The notes under the pieces were generated by a model. It made no database searches. It worked only from the letters and a program-made list of their open reading frames with translations, and was not told the origin of the DNA. A stretch of DNA of 64,000 bases from Branchiostoma floridae (taxonomy: Eukaryota > Chordata > Leptocardii > Amphioxiformes > Branchiostomatidae), in contig NC_049993.1 in the NCBI RefSeq assembly GCF_000003815.2, forward strand, positions 12,262,106 through 12,326,105. The letters run 5' to 3'. Positions 1 through 32,834 of this stretch are shown here, piece by piece. How positions within the stretch are numbered: position 1 is the stretch's first letter; each line of letters begins with the position of its first letter. The position numbers and the translations under genes were made by a program.

Positions 1-278
1 ATTAGATACTTTTCTAAGTGAATTATTTTAGATATATGGTAAACAGTCCTTCTATCATGCCACTTTCTACATTGTATATTAACCATTGTGACAGATCCAG
101 GTCCAGGTCATTGAAAATATTCCTTTGGACCCCAAAGATATGTATTATATGGGCTACATGTATGAAGGTTAGATATCCATTAAAATAATCTCTACAACTG
201 GATAAGATACAGATATTACTTGTCTTCATCAAGTTCATGTACCATACAATTACATGAGTCCACAGGAGGCTATGGTTC
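1..278. other. No gene seen (left edge)
   Basis: AT-rich sequence downstream of the integrase-like gene that ends at 279. I see no exon, RNA gene or clear repeat. It may be 3' UTR of that gene or intron of DPH5. Confidence 0.4.
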
Positions 279-2827
279 TTATTGTCTCTTGCTGAAGTTT
301 GAGAAGAACCAGCTTACTGCCTGTGCTTCATCTGGTTCTCCAGGTTCTACTTTTACTTTGGTCTCTGCTGTGTCGATTTTGCGAATCTTGCCAGGAGGCA
401 TGTCTGATTGATCTATTGCCAGTACTGGTGTAGTTTGCTCAGTGTCCCAGACGTGCAATGTTTCCCTGTCCAGGGTCTCTGTGCCAGCTGCAACAATCCT
501 TGCTTCATGATCATGATCTCTTTCACGCTTGATTGGTAATGGTCTGAATTCCTGTGTTGAGGATTGCTGGCTGTTAGATAGTTCTGGGTCATGTGTTGAG
601 GTGTCTGCAGTCTGGTTGGAGGAGGCCTCAATACTTTGTGTAAGCTGCTCAGATTCTCCGGTGTCAGTGAAGAAATCTGTTAGGTCATCTTCATATTGGG
701 TTCCTTGGCCAGTCAATTCAGTGTAGCGTGTATGTGGAGATTGTCCGAAGACAACTGTGTAGGGTGATCTTCCAGTAGTTGTGCTCACTGTTGTGTTCAT
801 GGCATACGTGACATGTTGAAGTCCTTCAGCCCAACCCTTGTCTGGATGTTCTTCAAGCCACTCTCTAAGCTTCAGTTGTAGGTCTTCATTGGCCTGTTCA
901 ATACATCCCCAAGACTGTGGGAGACATGCGTATGGTTGCCCATGAATGATGACCGGGCCTGGCCACTTTTCGGCAAGCTCATTGATGATTTCAGCGACAA
1001 ACTCTTCTCCGTTGTCTGATTGCAGTATGCGGGGTGAACCAAACAAGCAGAAGGTCTGCACAAGCTTGTCGGCTACCTCCAAGGCTTGTGTAGAAGTCAG
1101 GGGATGGGTCCAGCTGTAGTTAGTGAAGTGGTCCTGAATGTGGAGTACCCATCTGTAGTCACGGTCTGGTCTGTTGGTCATGTCTATGATGTCTATCTGC
1201 ATGTGTGTCATGAAGCCAAGCGAGATGACGGGTCTCTCTGCAGCTGGTTTCTTGAGTGGAGCTCTTGTAGCACACTCTCGGCAGGTGCGAAGGTAGAGCT
1301 GGACAAGGTCATGACGAACCCACGAGTAGTTGTTCTTGATTTCTTCCCAAGTCTTGTCACGACGAGAGTGGCCGACCCTGGTGTGGCAGCTGTAAATGAA
1401 TAAAATTAATTAGCCATTTGCTATCTGTAAGAAATATCATACATGTGTTATGCTGAATTACTAATATGTTTTCCTTGATAGGAAACAATTTTTTTGCTGG
1501 TGTGCTGTTTTTCTTTCCTTTCTTTTTCTGTCAGTAGCCAATGACAGCTTAGGTTAGATATTAGCCATTATAATATTGTAATAATACAGGTTTGCAATAG
1601 CAATTTTCTTATCTGTTTTATTCTATCTATTCATTTTTCTCACACAAATAATACTATAAGCCTGTATTTTAATGATGGGGTCCCCAAACCAAGCAGATTT
1701 TTTACTCACTCTTTTCTACTAGCTTGACAAAGCCTATGGGGAAAACATTCTGTATGCTCGCGAAAATGTTGCCTTTCTTATAAGTCTTACAATTAATGAT
1801 TAAAAGTAAAATCACAATAGGAATGCCACATTTATGAGGAAATACAAGTACTTCTACTCACAAATGGGACTATCCAAACATTAGCCCACCTTTATAATGG
1901 TGAAAGAAGGCTTCTATACCTGTGCTGGAATATTATGTTGACTGAAGAGTGTCTGCATGCTTTTTTTCTGTAAGGTGTAGGGAGTCTGTTTTGATTTCCA
2001 GTAATTCGTAGGGAAAGCCATCTTATTTACTTACAATGTACTAGTATTTTAAAGCCAGCTGCTCAAATTTGTTTACCGATAATTGCCTTCCTTCATTTTA
2101 GCGTATAAGGTATATTTTTTCTGAATTTAGCATAAAGCGTTGTCAGGACCCCCATGCAGACCCCCGCTGAAACGTTAGTTGTGTTACTTTATTCTATTTT
2201 CTCATAGAATTGATGATTGTCCTGGCAAAATTCCAATTTGTCCTAGCCTAGGAGAGATTGGAATTCCAATCTGTCCTAGGAGACCTTGGAATTCCAATCT
2301 GTCCTAGGAGAGATTGGAATTCCAATCTGTCCTAGGAGACCTTGGAAGTCCAATCTGTACATAGCTAAATGGGGCCCAGAAAGGGTAGTCTGTTGAGGTA
2401 GCCCACCTTTTCCTGAAAACACAACTAAAGTTAATGAATTATTCCTCCCCAAGAGTGAATACTACTAGTATATAGCGAGACTACATAACTGTATACCTGT
2501 ATGGAGTGAAATATAATCAGACACATCAACTCACCATTTTATTGCATCAAAGATATGTTCCTTGGGGACCACAGGATGGGAGGATTTCTTGCAGTACAGA
2601 ACCTTCTTTGAGTCGATTTCTTGCAGCTTGAAGTGCTTGGTAGCCCAGAACTTGAATTTGTTGCCTTCTTGGCACTTGACCCCCTTGGCTAGTTGCAATG
2701 CTTGTACTGCCTTGTCATATCTTTCCTGTGTTAAACAGTAGCTGTTCCTCTTGCTCTGTCCAAGGCTGTTGATTTGCTCCTCAACTAATCTGTAGAACTC
2801 TGCTTTCTGTTGCTCCTCTTCTGCCAT
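279..2827 (-). CDS. KRBA2/SCAND3-like integrase-domain protein (Ginger-type transposon or derived gene)
   Basis: This is a two-exon gene. Exon 1 is 2827-2535 and ends at a GTGAGT donor. Exon 2 is 1389-279 and follows a TTTACAG acceptor. The lengths 293 + 1111 make exactly 468 codons (467 residues), so the splice keeps frame. Exon 1 encodes a charged helical N-terminus. Exon 2 opens with an HHCC zinc-binding module (H100, H105, C134, C137). A DDE integrase core follows, with D164, D223 (in QSDNGEEF) and E262 (in GCIEQAN), a spacing of D-x38-E. The tail is acidic and Ser/Gln-rich. The family is related to GIN1/KRBA2/SCAND3 and Ginger DNA transposons, whose integrases join DNA ends. No frameshift or stop interrupts it. 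It lies opposite to DPH5 and probably inside a DPH5 intron. Whether it is a mobile copy or a host gene cannot be told from this window. Confidence 0.82.
2229..2360. repeat. 28-bp minisatellite (GGAATTCCAATCTGTCC type), intron copy
   Basis: About four to five tandem units of 28 bp alternate GAGAGATT and GAGACCTT starts before a shared GGAATTCCAATCTGTCCTAG core. The array lies in the intron of the integrase-like gene. Each unit holds the palindrome GGAATTCC. Confidence 0.85.
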
Positions 2828-3006
2828 CTTTAATTCTTTTTATGTTGTCAGTTTGACATGAAATCTGGAACTAGCTTGGAAGGGAGACTGACTAGCCTTT
2901 GTCTATGTAGAGTCACTGACTCATGCTGGTCGTATGCAAATGCCACTGATTTACATACAGGTGACATTGATATGTAAATCGATTCCTGGTAGAATGTCCT
3001 TTTTTG

Positions 3007-3199
3007 GGCAGATTGCAAATCCCAATCTGCCCCAGGAGAATCGCAGACTGTCCCAGGGCAGATTGGAATTCCAGATTACCTTGGGAGATTGGTGAACTGT
3101 GGACTGGAATTCCAATTACCTAGGGCAGACTGGAATTCCAATCTGTCCTGGGAAATTGAAATTCCAATCTATCCTAGAGGGATCCCTGATTGTCCTGAA
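3007..3199. repeat. Diverged minisatellite of the same GGAATTCCAATCTG family
   Basis: Repeated GATTGGAATTCCAATCTG and CCCAGG/CCTAGG blocks are less regular than in the array at 2229-2360. It lies about 180 bp upstream of the integrase-like gene's start, so the family flanks its first exon on both sides. Confidence 0.75.
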
Positions 3200-3364
3200 T
3201 TTAAATCTCTACTGTGTCATACACAAAGGAGGTTACAGACTACAATGGACACCTCCTTTGTTATAATAAAGGTACTAATATCCTAGTACTACATGATTGT
3301 ATATTTTGATCCATGGTGTAAAAAAGCTTGACTAAATGATTATATCTTCAGTAGTTTTGCTGTT

Positions 3365-3541
3365 GTTACCTCCATGAAATGTCATGGAATGGAGGTTATA
3401 TTTTCTGTTATGTGTCTCTGTCTGTGTAGATGATTACTCAAGAACGGCCGGATGGATTGGTTTCATACTTGTTGTGTTGGTGGGATGTGATGAAAGCTCG
3501 AATCGATGAGATCTTGGGAGCCGTATCTGTCGTATTAATCG
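3365..3541. repeat. Interspersed repeat, copy A
   Basis: A block beginning GTTACCTCCATGAAATGTCATGG and continuing through ACTCAAGAACGGCCGGATGG recurs at 3723-3897 with about 90% identity by eye. The spacing is about 358 bp. The short ORFs inside are not credible genes. Confidence 0.75.
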
Positions 3542-3722
3542 ATGTAATAATATCAGAAATCACCCCTATATTCGAGATATATTGGTACAGGCATCGTGCT
3601 GTATGTGTTTGTTAATGGGCTTAGCTGCAAGCAGATAGTGAGGTGACAGCTGTTCGAACCCCCAGTAGTTTTATTTATGTCTGCTTAGGACTGTTTGAAA
3701 TATTTGTAACAGTTGGCACAGT

Positions 3723-3897
3723 AGTTACCTCCACAAAATGTCATGGAGGTTATGTTTTCTGTTATGTGTCTCTGTCTGTGTACAAGATTACTCAAGAACG
3801 GCTGGATGGATTGGTTTCATACTTGTTGTGTTGGTGGGCTGTGATGAAAGCTCGAATCGATGTGATTTTGGGCTCCGTATCTGTCGTTATAATCGCA
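3723..3897. repeat. Interspersed repeat, copy B
   Basis: Second copy of the block at 3365-3541, same orientation. It carries the same CATGGAGGTTATGTTTTCTG and ACTCAAGAACGGCTGGATGG stretches. Confidence 0.75.
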
Positions 3898-4570
3898 TCT
3901 CATTTTTGTACCGTGTGAACAGCTGATGTTATGACATATTGGTGGAAAATCAAATCACCATCTCCCTTCTTCTTTCTGAGTTTCCCAACTTCCTCCCACC
4001 ACACCGCTCTGAGGCACATAGTCGAACCTCAATAATGCTAACAACCTTAGACAGTTTAAATGCCAAACATCAAGCTTAAGGAACACCACGCTACCATATG
4101 CCGTCGACCTCTTAAACGCACATTACACAATTGTCACATTTTAATAATTACTAATCAGATGGACATCCTCTGTGTCATTAAATAAATACACCACTACTTT
4201 CACATAACATTTATAACCATTACTCTCAAATACAACCGACTATAGACATACATACCATCCACAAAAAAGCAATAAATATTTCATGGAGGTATGAGGTCCC
4301 CGAACTCTAGTTGAATTCTATTTCTTAGTCTTGGTGATTACAACTTCAATCTAGCCATGTACTACATTGCACATGTATAATACAGTTCTATGCTATTATT
4401 TTAGTGTTTTAAACAGAGAATGGTAGAGAAAGCAGTACTTTGTTGTATTCAGTTTGGAATTACAAAGTAATATCTAACCTTTAGCCTAGTCAACCATTTG
4501 GCTACAAAATAAGTAACAATTTTAACAATTATCCAAAATATTCTGTTGATGTAGTCTATTTCTTCCACAG

Positions 4571-4791
4571 CCATTGAAGAGGACACCATCTGTGTAGGAC
4601 TAGCCAGGATTGGGACGGACACACAGCAGATAGCAGCGGGCACCCTGACACAGCTGGCTGAGACGGACATGGGAGGGCCGCTTCACTCTTTAGTCATCCC
4701 TGGACACATGCATCCGCTGGAGATAGACATGCTCAGGCACTTCGCTATAGATAGGGAGAGCTTTGACACAAGTGTACATGTGGAAGAATAA
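4571..4791 (+). CDS. DPH5: Diphthine methyl ester synthase, last exon
   Basis: The exon starts after a TTCTTCCACAG acceptor, with two bases completing a codon, and ends in TAA. It encodes about 72 residues matching the C-terminus of DPH5: IEEDTICVGLARIG, then TQQIAAGTL, then GGPLHSLVIPGHMHPLE. DPH5 is the AdoMet-dependent methyltransferase of diphthamide synthesis on elongation factor 2, in the cytosol. Earlier exons, including the AdoMet-binding part, are not in the window, so the upstream intron is longer than 4.5 kb and would contain the integrase-like gene on the other strand. An AATAAA overlaps the stop codon (4787-4792), too close to be a normal poly(A) signal for this site. Confidence 0.9.
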
Positions 4792-7235
4792 ATCATCTTG
4801 CATTCATGTACAGTGGTACTAGTATATCATGTTAAGATTGTATAGTCAGTGTCATTTTATTGACCCTGTACCTTTGGTGTCAAGTATCTTTGTCTCTTTA
4901 CAATGTAAATGATATGTAATCATGTGTAAATGATATGTAATCAAAAAGTGCTCATATCCTGGTCTCCTATGATTTATAAATTCATTTCGTCAATGCACAA
5001 ATTTATCTACTTCCACTTCACTACCAAATTTCAGTGATTTTGTAAAGAAAATGCTCGTGGTGAAAACAACCATTTTTTTCTTTTTACAAATTTAGGTAAG
5101 CGTAGGACAGTACATGTGTAAAGAAGTCGTTGATTTATGCAAAATATACCAAGGGGAAGACAAGTAAACAACATAAATTTGTTTTATCAATTTGAATCTG
5201 TTGAATATGAAGTTCAAAATGTGTTCTAGACTGGTGGAAAAGAGGTTTTTGATTAATTTAAATGTTTCAGACCCATAGATTTGTCTAACCTGTCCCAAAT
5301 CAGGGATGCATACTTAAGTTGAGTAAAATGGTACTGTCTAGTTCCTTCTTCAATAACAACATGAAACAAGACAGCAATACAAAATGACATACCCTTTATT
5401 TCATTGAGTGTTCTTCTAAATTGTGCATGAACACTTCTACTGCTATGTTTACATTTAAAAGAAGGTTTAGAAGAAAGAAACATGGCCATGTTTAATGCAG
5501 CACATGTGGAAAACATATACATATGTAGTAGTCTTCACACACACACAGGAGTCAAAATACATTGTTTCTACCATGACCAGACACATAGTTCACATGCAGT
5601 TGGCTAAATCTTTTTTATGTCGTACAAAGATCAAGCTCCATGGTCAAGTAATACTGACCACATGCAAGTCCCATAGATTACATAGTAACCATAGCAACCA
5701 TACAGAGTAACCATAGAGATTTGTTCTGCTTCTATTTTTGCATACAATGAAGGCGAGACACCAGAATGCATCATTGTAGTGCTGAGGTACAAACAGGGCT
5801 TACTCCTTTGCTAACATGCTTCCCTTTTATCATTCTTGCACCTGAAAAGCTGCATTGAAAGAATCTATTTATACAGATGGTAGGTTTTGAATGTTTTTTC
5901 CTGCTTGAGTATACGTCTAGTAGTCTTTTGCAAAAAAAAATTTAACACTTAACACGTTTAAAAGTTATCAGACTGAAGAAAGTAGATATCCAATTCAAAA
6001 TAGCAACAATTCTACAAGAGCTTCAACCTGTATGTTTGATCTTGTCAAGTCAATTTAGAAATACATTATCAAAGTTACAGTGTTTATTAGTATGGTGGTT
6101 ACATGTAGATACTGCATTTTTGAACCTTCATAAAAGGCTATGAAGAAATTGAGTATAATGAAATCCATCCATGTTTTATGTTTTTCAGGAATCTAAATTT
6201 TTGTAAATCAAATATCTAAATCAATACTTCTTCCAAAGTCTATTGTAATTTGCCCACTAAAGCATCAGAGCAAAGTTTTTTTTACAGTTACTGTACAAAC
6301 TGGTCTTTTTTGCAATGGAACCAGTATTTCATCTCCTGAAGCCCCCCTCCCGCAAAAAACATGTTAGTAGTGAATCATCTTTTCTGAAATCCATTTCCCC
6401 AGCCCCACTCTATGGTTATGACATCATTACCCCAAACAAGACTAGTATTTAATTGCTAGCACAAATAAATAGTTAACTCAACTTGTGTGCCAAGATCAGG
6501 ATTTGACTTGATACATTGTGTTTGATGATATCTTGAACTAACATTATCCCACTGTTTAAAGTTTGATTAATTTACATGAAATAATACAAGTAAAAAAAGG
6601 GGGGGGGGCACATCCATAATATAGCTGGACACTTAAACATTTTGGACACACACAAAAAAGTGCACGAAAGCAGAGCAAAGCAATGGCAACCCTATAAAAT
6701 GGCACATTTAGCAAAATATCTCTTCAGCTTAATGGGGCTGGAAAAGCAGTCTGGTCAACGATGTTTGAGATGTCATGTTTGTAAAATATCTACACTTTCT
6801 CTTACAATTTTTAACCCGTCTACCCCAATCCCACTTTTTACTTGTCCATCCAAATCCAACTATTTGCGCCCCTTCTGTTTCCCAACTGTTCAACTGGTTG
6901 CATAAAAACCCCAACAATCAATAAGTGTTCTATAAATTCCTAACAATATCCTCGAGCTCACAGATCCTCTTTACACAATGCTTTTTGCTCTGTCAATGAT
7001 TTGGCAGACAGGAAGTTTTGCTATTGTCTCTACTTTTCTTTGAAGTGATCATTTTGAAAAGAGTAGATATACATTGTGCCAAGATGTCATTGATGTTCCC
7101 AATTTTTTTATCTAGCACTAACTTATACTTATTACCCGTCTATAAGTAATATAATGCATATATGGGGTACCGCACGATATAATCAATGGTTCATCCCCTT
7201 CCCTCAGGTAAGCACTGCATAAATGATAAAGGCTA
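4792..7235. other. Tail-to-tail intergenic region between DPH5 and CARM1
   Basis: AT-rich sequence with no convincing exon. It should hold the 3' UTRs of both genes. A reverse-strand AATAAA (TTTATT at 5395-5400) is one candidate CARM1 poly(A) signal, and others exist near 6082. A short CA tract lies near 5539 and CCATAG repeats lie at 5676-5716. Confidence 0.45.
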
Positions 7236-7363
7236 ATCTCCAAGCAGATGTTGGGGTGGAAGACCGTAATGTTTTCTGACATATCCTCACCCCAATTGTC
7301 AGGAAACAAAGCAACACAGTCTGAAAACATTACAATCTTTCACCGCAACATCTGCTTGGAGAT
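7236..7363. mobile_element. Foldback element with ATCTCCAAGCAGATGTT termini, copy 1
   Basis: The left arm (about 7236-7280) and right arm (about 7319-7363) are inverted repeats of about 44 bp with about 87% identity. Both begin ATCTCCAAGCAGATGTTG and run through TAATGTTTTC. The element is 128 bp with no coding capacity. The same termini recur at 32835, 36237 and 40197, so this is a dispersed non-autonomous family. I could not read a clean target-site duplication. Confidence 0.75.
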
Positions 7364-7513
7364 GAAATGAAAGAGTCTAGGTTCCAGTAACTATAGAGAA
7401 AAGGAAGTAGAAACTGATACAGTTCTTGCAATATAAGATTGAATACATAAGTCTAGGAAACATGCAGTTTGTAAGCATTTTTCATGAGGGTGGGCTATGC
7501 AAGCAAGCTGAGG

Positions 7514-27819
<20,306 letters not shown>

Positions 27820-28355
27820 GTTGGAAAGACCCCGTACGTCGTTCAGGATGGCAAAGTTCAAGTGTCTAAAGGGACCTAAATATACCTGATGATTTGCATA
27901 AAGAACGTATTAATCTCTTGAATACACTTGTCTTGATAAATTGGACATAAAAAAGTATATAGAAGATATAAGAACAATATAAAATTTTGATAAAATCCTT
28001 ATAACCCGACAAATTATCTTCTTTGATGCATTTTAGGAATATTTCATCACCAACACATGTTTGGCAGCTTGGGGGTCTTGACAATTTTCCAATCCTCGCG
28101 ATAATTTACGATGTCTCGCGGGAGCATGGATGGACTATTCTACTAGACAGGAAAGGAAAGATTTGCCTGAAATAAAGTTATTGTAAAACTTAATGGTTTA
28201 TATACAAGCCTTATATTATATATTAGGCTAGTAGGTGATTTAGACGAGTATATTTTTTTATTTTTATGTGGTTTTAGACTGCCACACTTGTATTTTTGGA
28301 TATACACAAAATGAGATACCCTCCAACTTCTTGGTCCATTCCAAACTTCCCAAAA
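27820..28355. promoter_or_regulatory. Probable bidirectional promoter of CARM1 and RPF1
   Basis: The two start codons face away from each other with 536 bp between them. Two CTCGCG motifs (28095-28100, CCTCGCGATA, and 28113-28122, TCTCGCGGGA) resemble the TCTCGCGAGA element found at many divergent metazoan promoters. I see no TATA box in an obvious place for either gene. The arrangement is seen directly; shared regulation is inference. Confidence 0.55.
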
Positions 28356-31300
28356 ATGGCGACATCGAAGAAGAAGAAAATGCCTGTCCGAGAAGAAACT
28401 CAAGATGTTGACAACGACAGCGCCATGGCTGTGCCGTCTTCGGCAATTCCTCCTCCAAACATTTCTAGTATCAAGAACAAAATGAGGAGGACTCAGGAAT
28501 TCATCAAACTGAAGCGGCAGAGGCGAAAGGTACCGCTGTATCATATGACATGTGGGCACATGTGCCAAACGTGTTGAACTCATCTTCAAGCAGATGTTTG
28601 GACGGGAAAAAGTAACGTTTTCAGGCTGTCCCAGTGTTCAGGCCTCTCAACCATCCCTAGAAAAATGAGGCAGCGAGTCGAGCGATGAAAATTTTACCAT
28701 ACCAACATATGCCAGTATTGTTTATTGGCTGTATAAACAGTTAAACTGTACAACTGTTGTAATGGATAAAGATAAAGTATATTTTTTCATCTCATATCAG
28801 GAAAAAAAGGAACTTCAGAAGAAGAAAAAACGTGAGGCAGAGGCATTGGGAGATGAGGTAAGCTGTTGATGTATTGTCACCATGGCTTGTGGTGAAAGTT
28901 GACTTTGAAACTCGGGGTTCTGGGGTTTTAACCCTTGCGGGTCCCGAAATGATTTGTAATGATTTGTACCCTTGGAAAAGGCACTCCACTGCAGCCTCTG
29001 TGCATCGTGGAGGTTCTCTCTAGATCTTCAGGTTCTCTGTAATACTCTCTGCTACTACGCATGCATGTTAGTGTAAGCACATTAGTATTAATACTTGTCA
29101 CACCTTTCTCAACACTGGCTTCTACATATGCATCGTATAGCTTTAAACATGGTCGGGATGTTGCTCTTCTCAAACACAGGACCTCCACTTTACATCCCAT
29201 TCGAGACAACATCCATAGCCAAGTCTACTACATCTGTACTACAGTTGTACTCATTTTCACCTGAGTGAAGAAACTCTTAAACTTTTTATTCCCTTCGAGC
29301 AGGGTTTGATATGTCTATGTTTTGCAGGCTCCACCAAAGAAGGTTCCCAAGACCATAGAGAACATGCGAGTGTTTGATGAGACCATGGTAGACCCACAGG
29401 ATGAAGAGGTGGGAGTTTAACCAGTCATTGTAGTCAGTTTGTCTCTGTTCTGCAACATTGTCGCTGTGTTTTCCCCTGTCAGACTGAGAGGCAATCATTG
29501 CTGACTCATCGGCAGTTGGACATTACCGGAAGAAGAAGAGGCTTATGTGCAGTTTCTGTATGTTCTAGTAATAGAGGGTGCTTGAAGTCTTCCATCTTTG
29601 TGATAACCTTGTTTAAAACCCTCAAAATACTTCAATCTGCTTCGTCTAAACCTTCATCCAAAAGTATAATTTTTAAGTTTTATTCCAAACGTATATAATG
29701 GGCTACATTTCCTAATGTATTCTCTACTTCAGGTACTCCATGATGAGGCCCATGATGAGATGGCATCTTACTTCACAAGAGACTCCAGACCTAAAGTCCT
29801 GATCACCAGCAGTGATAGACCCAGAAGTGTAAGGATTTCATGATGGAATATTTTCTATTGAAAACCATTGCAACGATAGTAATCATATACTCTGTAATAC
29901 TGTAAATGTCAACATTTTCCTAGTGGTTTGCCGTTGGCAGTTTTTATGGTTATTTCATCGCTGAAAAATGCTTGTTCCATCTGCCTACAATATTTTTTTA
30001 ACTATGAACTTAAAACCACTGCAAGTACTCTATTTTCTCCCTACTGTGAAATAAAAATATGATTCTGAGAGATATATTTGTGTTTTTATTAAATATTTGC
30101 ATGTTGAAAGTTTTTTCTTTTCCTTTCCTTTCAGACAACAACACGGTTTCTTAAGGAACTAGGACAGTGCATCCCTAACTCTGAGATCTACTACAGGAGA
30201 GGCCTGGATCTCAAGAAGGTCATTCCTCAAGCATTGGCCAAGGAGTTCACTGACATTATTGTCATTAATGAGGACAGAAGAAAGCCCAGTATCCTTTTCA
30301 AGGAGAGACACACCTCCATCGCGTTAAAAAACCCCCACCACATTTCTCAAAAAGAGAAGGGGTCTTTCTTTGTGTGAGTGGATCAAATAAATCTGTCCAG
30401 ATATGCAGCTTGTACTCTTCAGTACAAACTTGGTGCATTGCGCCATGAGGCGGTTAACCAGGTATGCAATAGTTTATAAACAAATAAACAAACACTGACA
30501 AAGCCAAGCTACAACAGTATAGAAGGTTTACATTCAGATTATTGTGGCAGATGAATTGAAAGAAAGATTTGTAACCAACAAGAGTATTCAAAGAGATTAC
30601 TTTAGAAAAATGTCATGTTATAAGTAATATTGAGTTTAACAGTGGTTTGATTTTGTTCTTTATTTCTCCAACCAAAACTGCATTGTCCTTGGCAAGAGAA
30701 GCCTTAACTCTGTTTTCAGATGGTATGTTGTTGTGTCATCTTCCTGACGGACCCACCGCTCACTTCAAGATCAGTAACGTCAAGTTACATGATGAAATCA
30801 AGGTACTTTTATAAACAAAATGTGATTGAATACAATGTGTATAGCTAATAATCATGTGTTGATTTTTCAGTATTCGTCAAAACTTGAGGTCTTTCAACTA
30901 TCCATTCACAGAACATGTGTTTATGGTCCCAAAGAAACATGGCAACTTTGGGTCTCCTAACAGTGTTACGATGTACTGCAGTACAGACCAGTGCCTCATT
31001 CTTGAAAGCAGTGTGGTATAGTCTATGGATCATCCGATGGCTGAAAAGCTCACTACCAGAGGGGTGACCCATTATGGGAGGGAGAGGGATTGATTGATGG
31101 ACGAAGAGAAGGGGAGGATCACTAACATCTGTGATTGCTAGGGCTGTTGCATTAAGAACTTTAAAAAAACTCATTTCCCCGAGGTATGAGATCTATGATT
31201 TCTTGTTCCACTCAGAGGGCCCCAAAGTCCACTGAGCACCACCCGGAGGTCATACTAAACAACTTTAACACACGACTGGGCCACACCGTGGGGCGCATGT

Positions 31301-32428
31301 TCGCTGCGCTGTTCCCCCACGACCCACAGTTCTCCGGGCGCCAGGCCGTCACCTTCCACAACCAGAGAGACTTCATCTTCTTCCGACACCACAGGTACAA
31401 ATCCTTGTGTTAAACCTCTTTCTCCTGTAAACAAAAGAAAATTCACAGCCAAATGTCTACTTCAGTATGCTCAAAGTAAAGGGAGGCAACACAATTTCCC
31501 GTAGATCTGTATAGTGGAGTTTTGAAGGTACATTTAGAAGGAACTTACATTCTGTAAGTCTTTACATTTTCTGCTTCTTTACCCTGGAAACAATAGAAAT
31601 TTCACAGCCAAATGTCTACTTCAATGTGCTTAATGTTAAAGTAGGTAACACAATTTTCTGTAGACCTGTACAGTGGACTTTTGAAGGTACATGTTGAAGG
31701 AACTTATATACTCCAAGTCTTGACATTTTCTTGCTGGTTTTATTTTAATCTACAATACTTCATTCAAGTCTCCTAGACCAATCTTTGACATCAAACATAT
31801 GTTGAGCTTATAAAGTGTAACATTCCACATGTTTGTATTTTTATGTATACAAAATAATAACCTTTAAACATGAAGGATGTAAAGTTTCCTTGAAGTCTTT
31901 CAGCGGAATCAAACACTTGTATGGTTTGTTCGGTTCTCAAAGAAAGAGCTTCACTGAAAAAAAAAAAGCATTTTTGTTGTCTATGTTGTTTTTAGAGCTG
32001 CATGTATCTTTACCTGTTTGTGTTGTGTATTTTTCAGGTACCTGTTTAAGAACAACAAGCGTGTTGGTCTGAATGAGCTGGGCCCACGTTTCACTCTGAA
32101 GCTCAGGTCTCTACAGAAGGGAACGTTTGACTCCAAGTTCGGGGAGTATGAGTGGGTCCACAAGGTAAAGTTAACTAGTTCACATGTCTTATATTTCTCA
32201 GTTTGCAGCACATGTTTTGTGCATGTGCATGTGTTCTTTCTATCCTTGAAATATTTCTCTTTTAAGCCAAGCCCTGTGCATTATACTTAGTATACTGTAT
32301 TTGATATTGTGTATGTCATCAGAGCTTTTATTTTACAAATTTATTTGGTATGTGATACTGACAAGGAATTGTTTCCTCTTTTCCAGCGACATGAAATGGA
32401 CACAAGCAGAAGAAAGTTCTTCCTGTAG
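28356..32428 (+). CDS. RPF1: Ribosome production factor 1 (Brix domain)
   Basis: Nine exons with consistent phase: 28356-28529, 28801-28857, 29328-29408, 29733-29828, 30135-30288, 30720-30802, 31216-31394, 32038-32164, 32387-32428. They sum to 993 bp, a 330-residue protein. RPF1 acts in the nucleolus in large-subunit (pre-60S) assembly. The N-terminus is lysine-rich ([10 protein letters not shown], later [18 protein letters not shown]). The Brix domain follows from [11 protein letters not shown] through [39 protein letters not shown] and [15 protein letters not shown] to [20 protein letters not shown] and GEYEWVH. The start is the first ATG of the exon. A poly(A) signal AATAAA is at 32726-32731. 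It is head to head with CARM1. Confidence 0.95.
31414..31731. repeat. Tandem duplication of 159 bp in an RPF1 intron
   Basis: Two copies (31414-31572 and 31573-31731) share TTTCACAGCCAAATGTCTAC, AACACAATTT, GTAGA-CTGTA-AGTGGA and TTTTGAAGGTACAT, with perhaps 80% identity. They are in the intron after exon 7. Confidence 0.8.
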
Positions 32429-32725
32429 CAGTAGCAACCTGTCACATCGTCAACATTGCTGAAATATAAGGACAATACATATTGATAAAATAGTATCTGA
32501 ATGAATTCATTTATATCGAAAGCTGTTGAACACTGCATAATGATGACGATCATATACATATGTATTTGAAAAGGACAAGATTTAAGATCATGCACTTAAT
32601 GAAAAACTATCATTCTTGCAAGAGTCATGATGTTAACATTTGTGAGGTAATCAGTGACAACAGACTGACCTCTGTAATTAGATCATCCAGTATACATAAG
32701 TATTTTCCCATAATACTATGCTGTA

Positions 32726-32731
32726 AATAAA
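32726..32731 (+). terminator. RPF1 poly(A) signal
   Basis: AATAAA about 300 bp after the RPF1 stop codon, the first canonical signal on that strand. Confidence 0.6.
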
Positions 32732-32834
32732 GATGAGACACAAGCCCAACAGTGTGATTTCCTTCTTGTCATCATTATTGTAGGAAAAGAATTTTAATCA
32801 AAAGATCTTTCAGTCAGAATAGTGACTAATAATT

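Noticed and set aside
28143-28589. 148-residue minus-strand ORF opposite RPF1 exon 1
   Set aside because: It overlaps a clear RPF1 first exon and has no recognisable domain.
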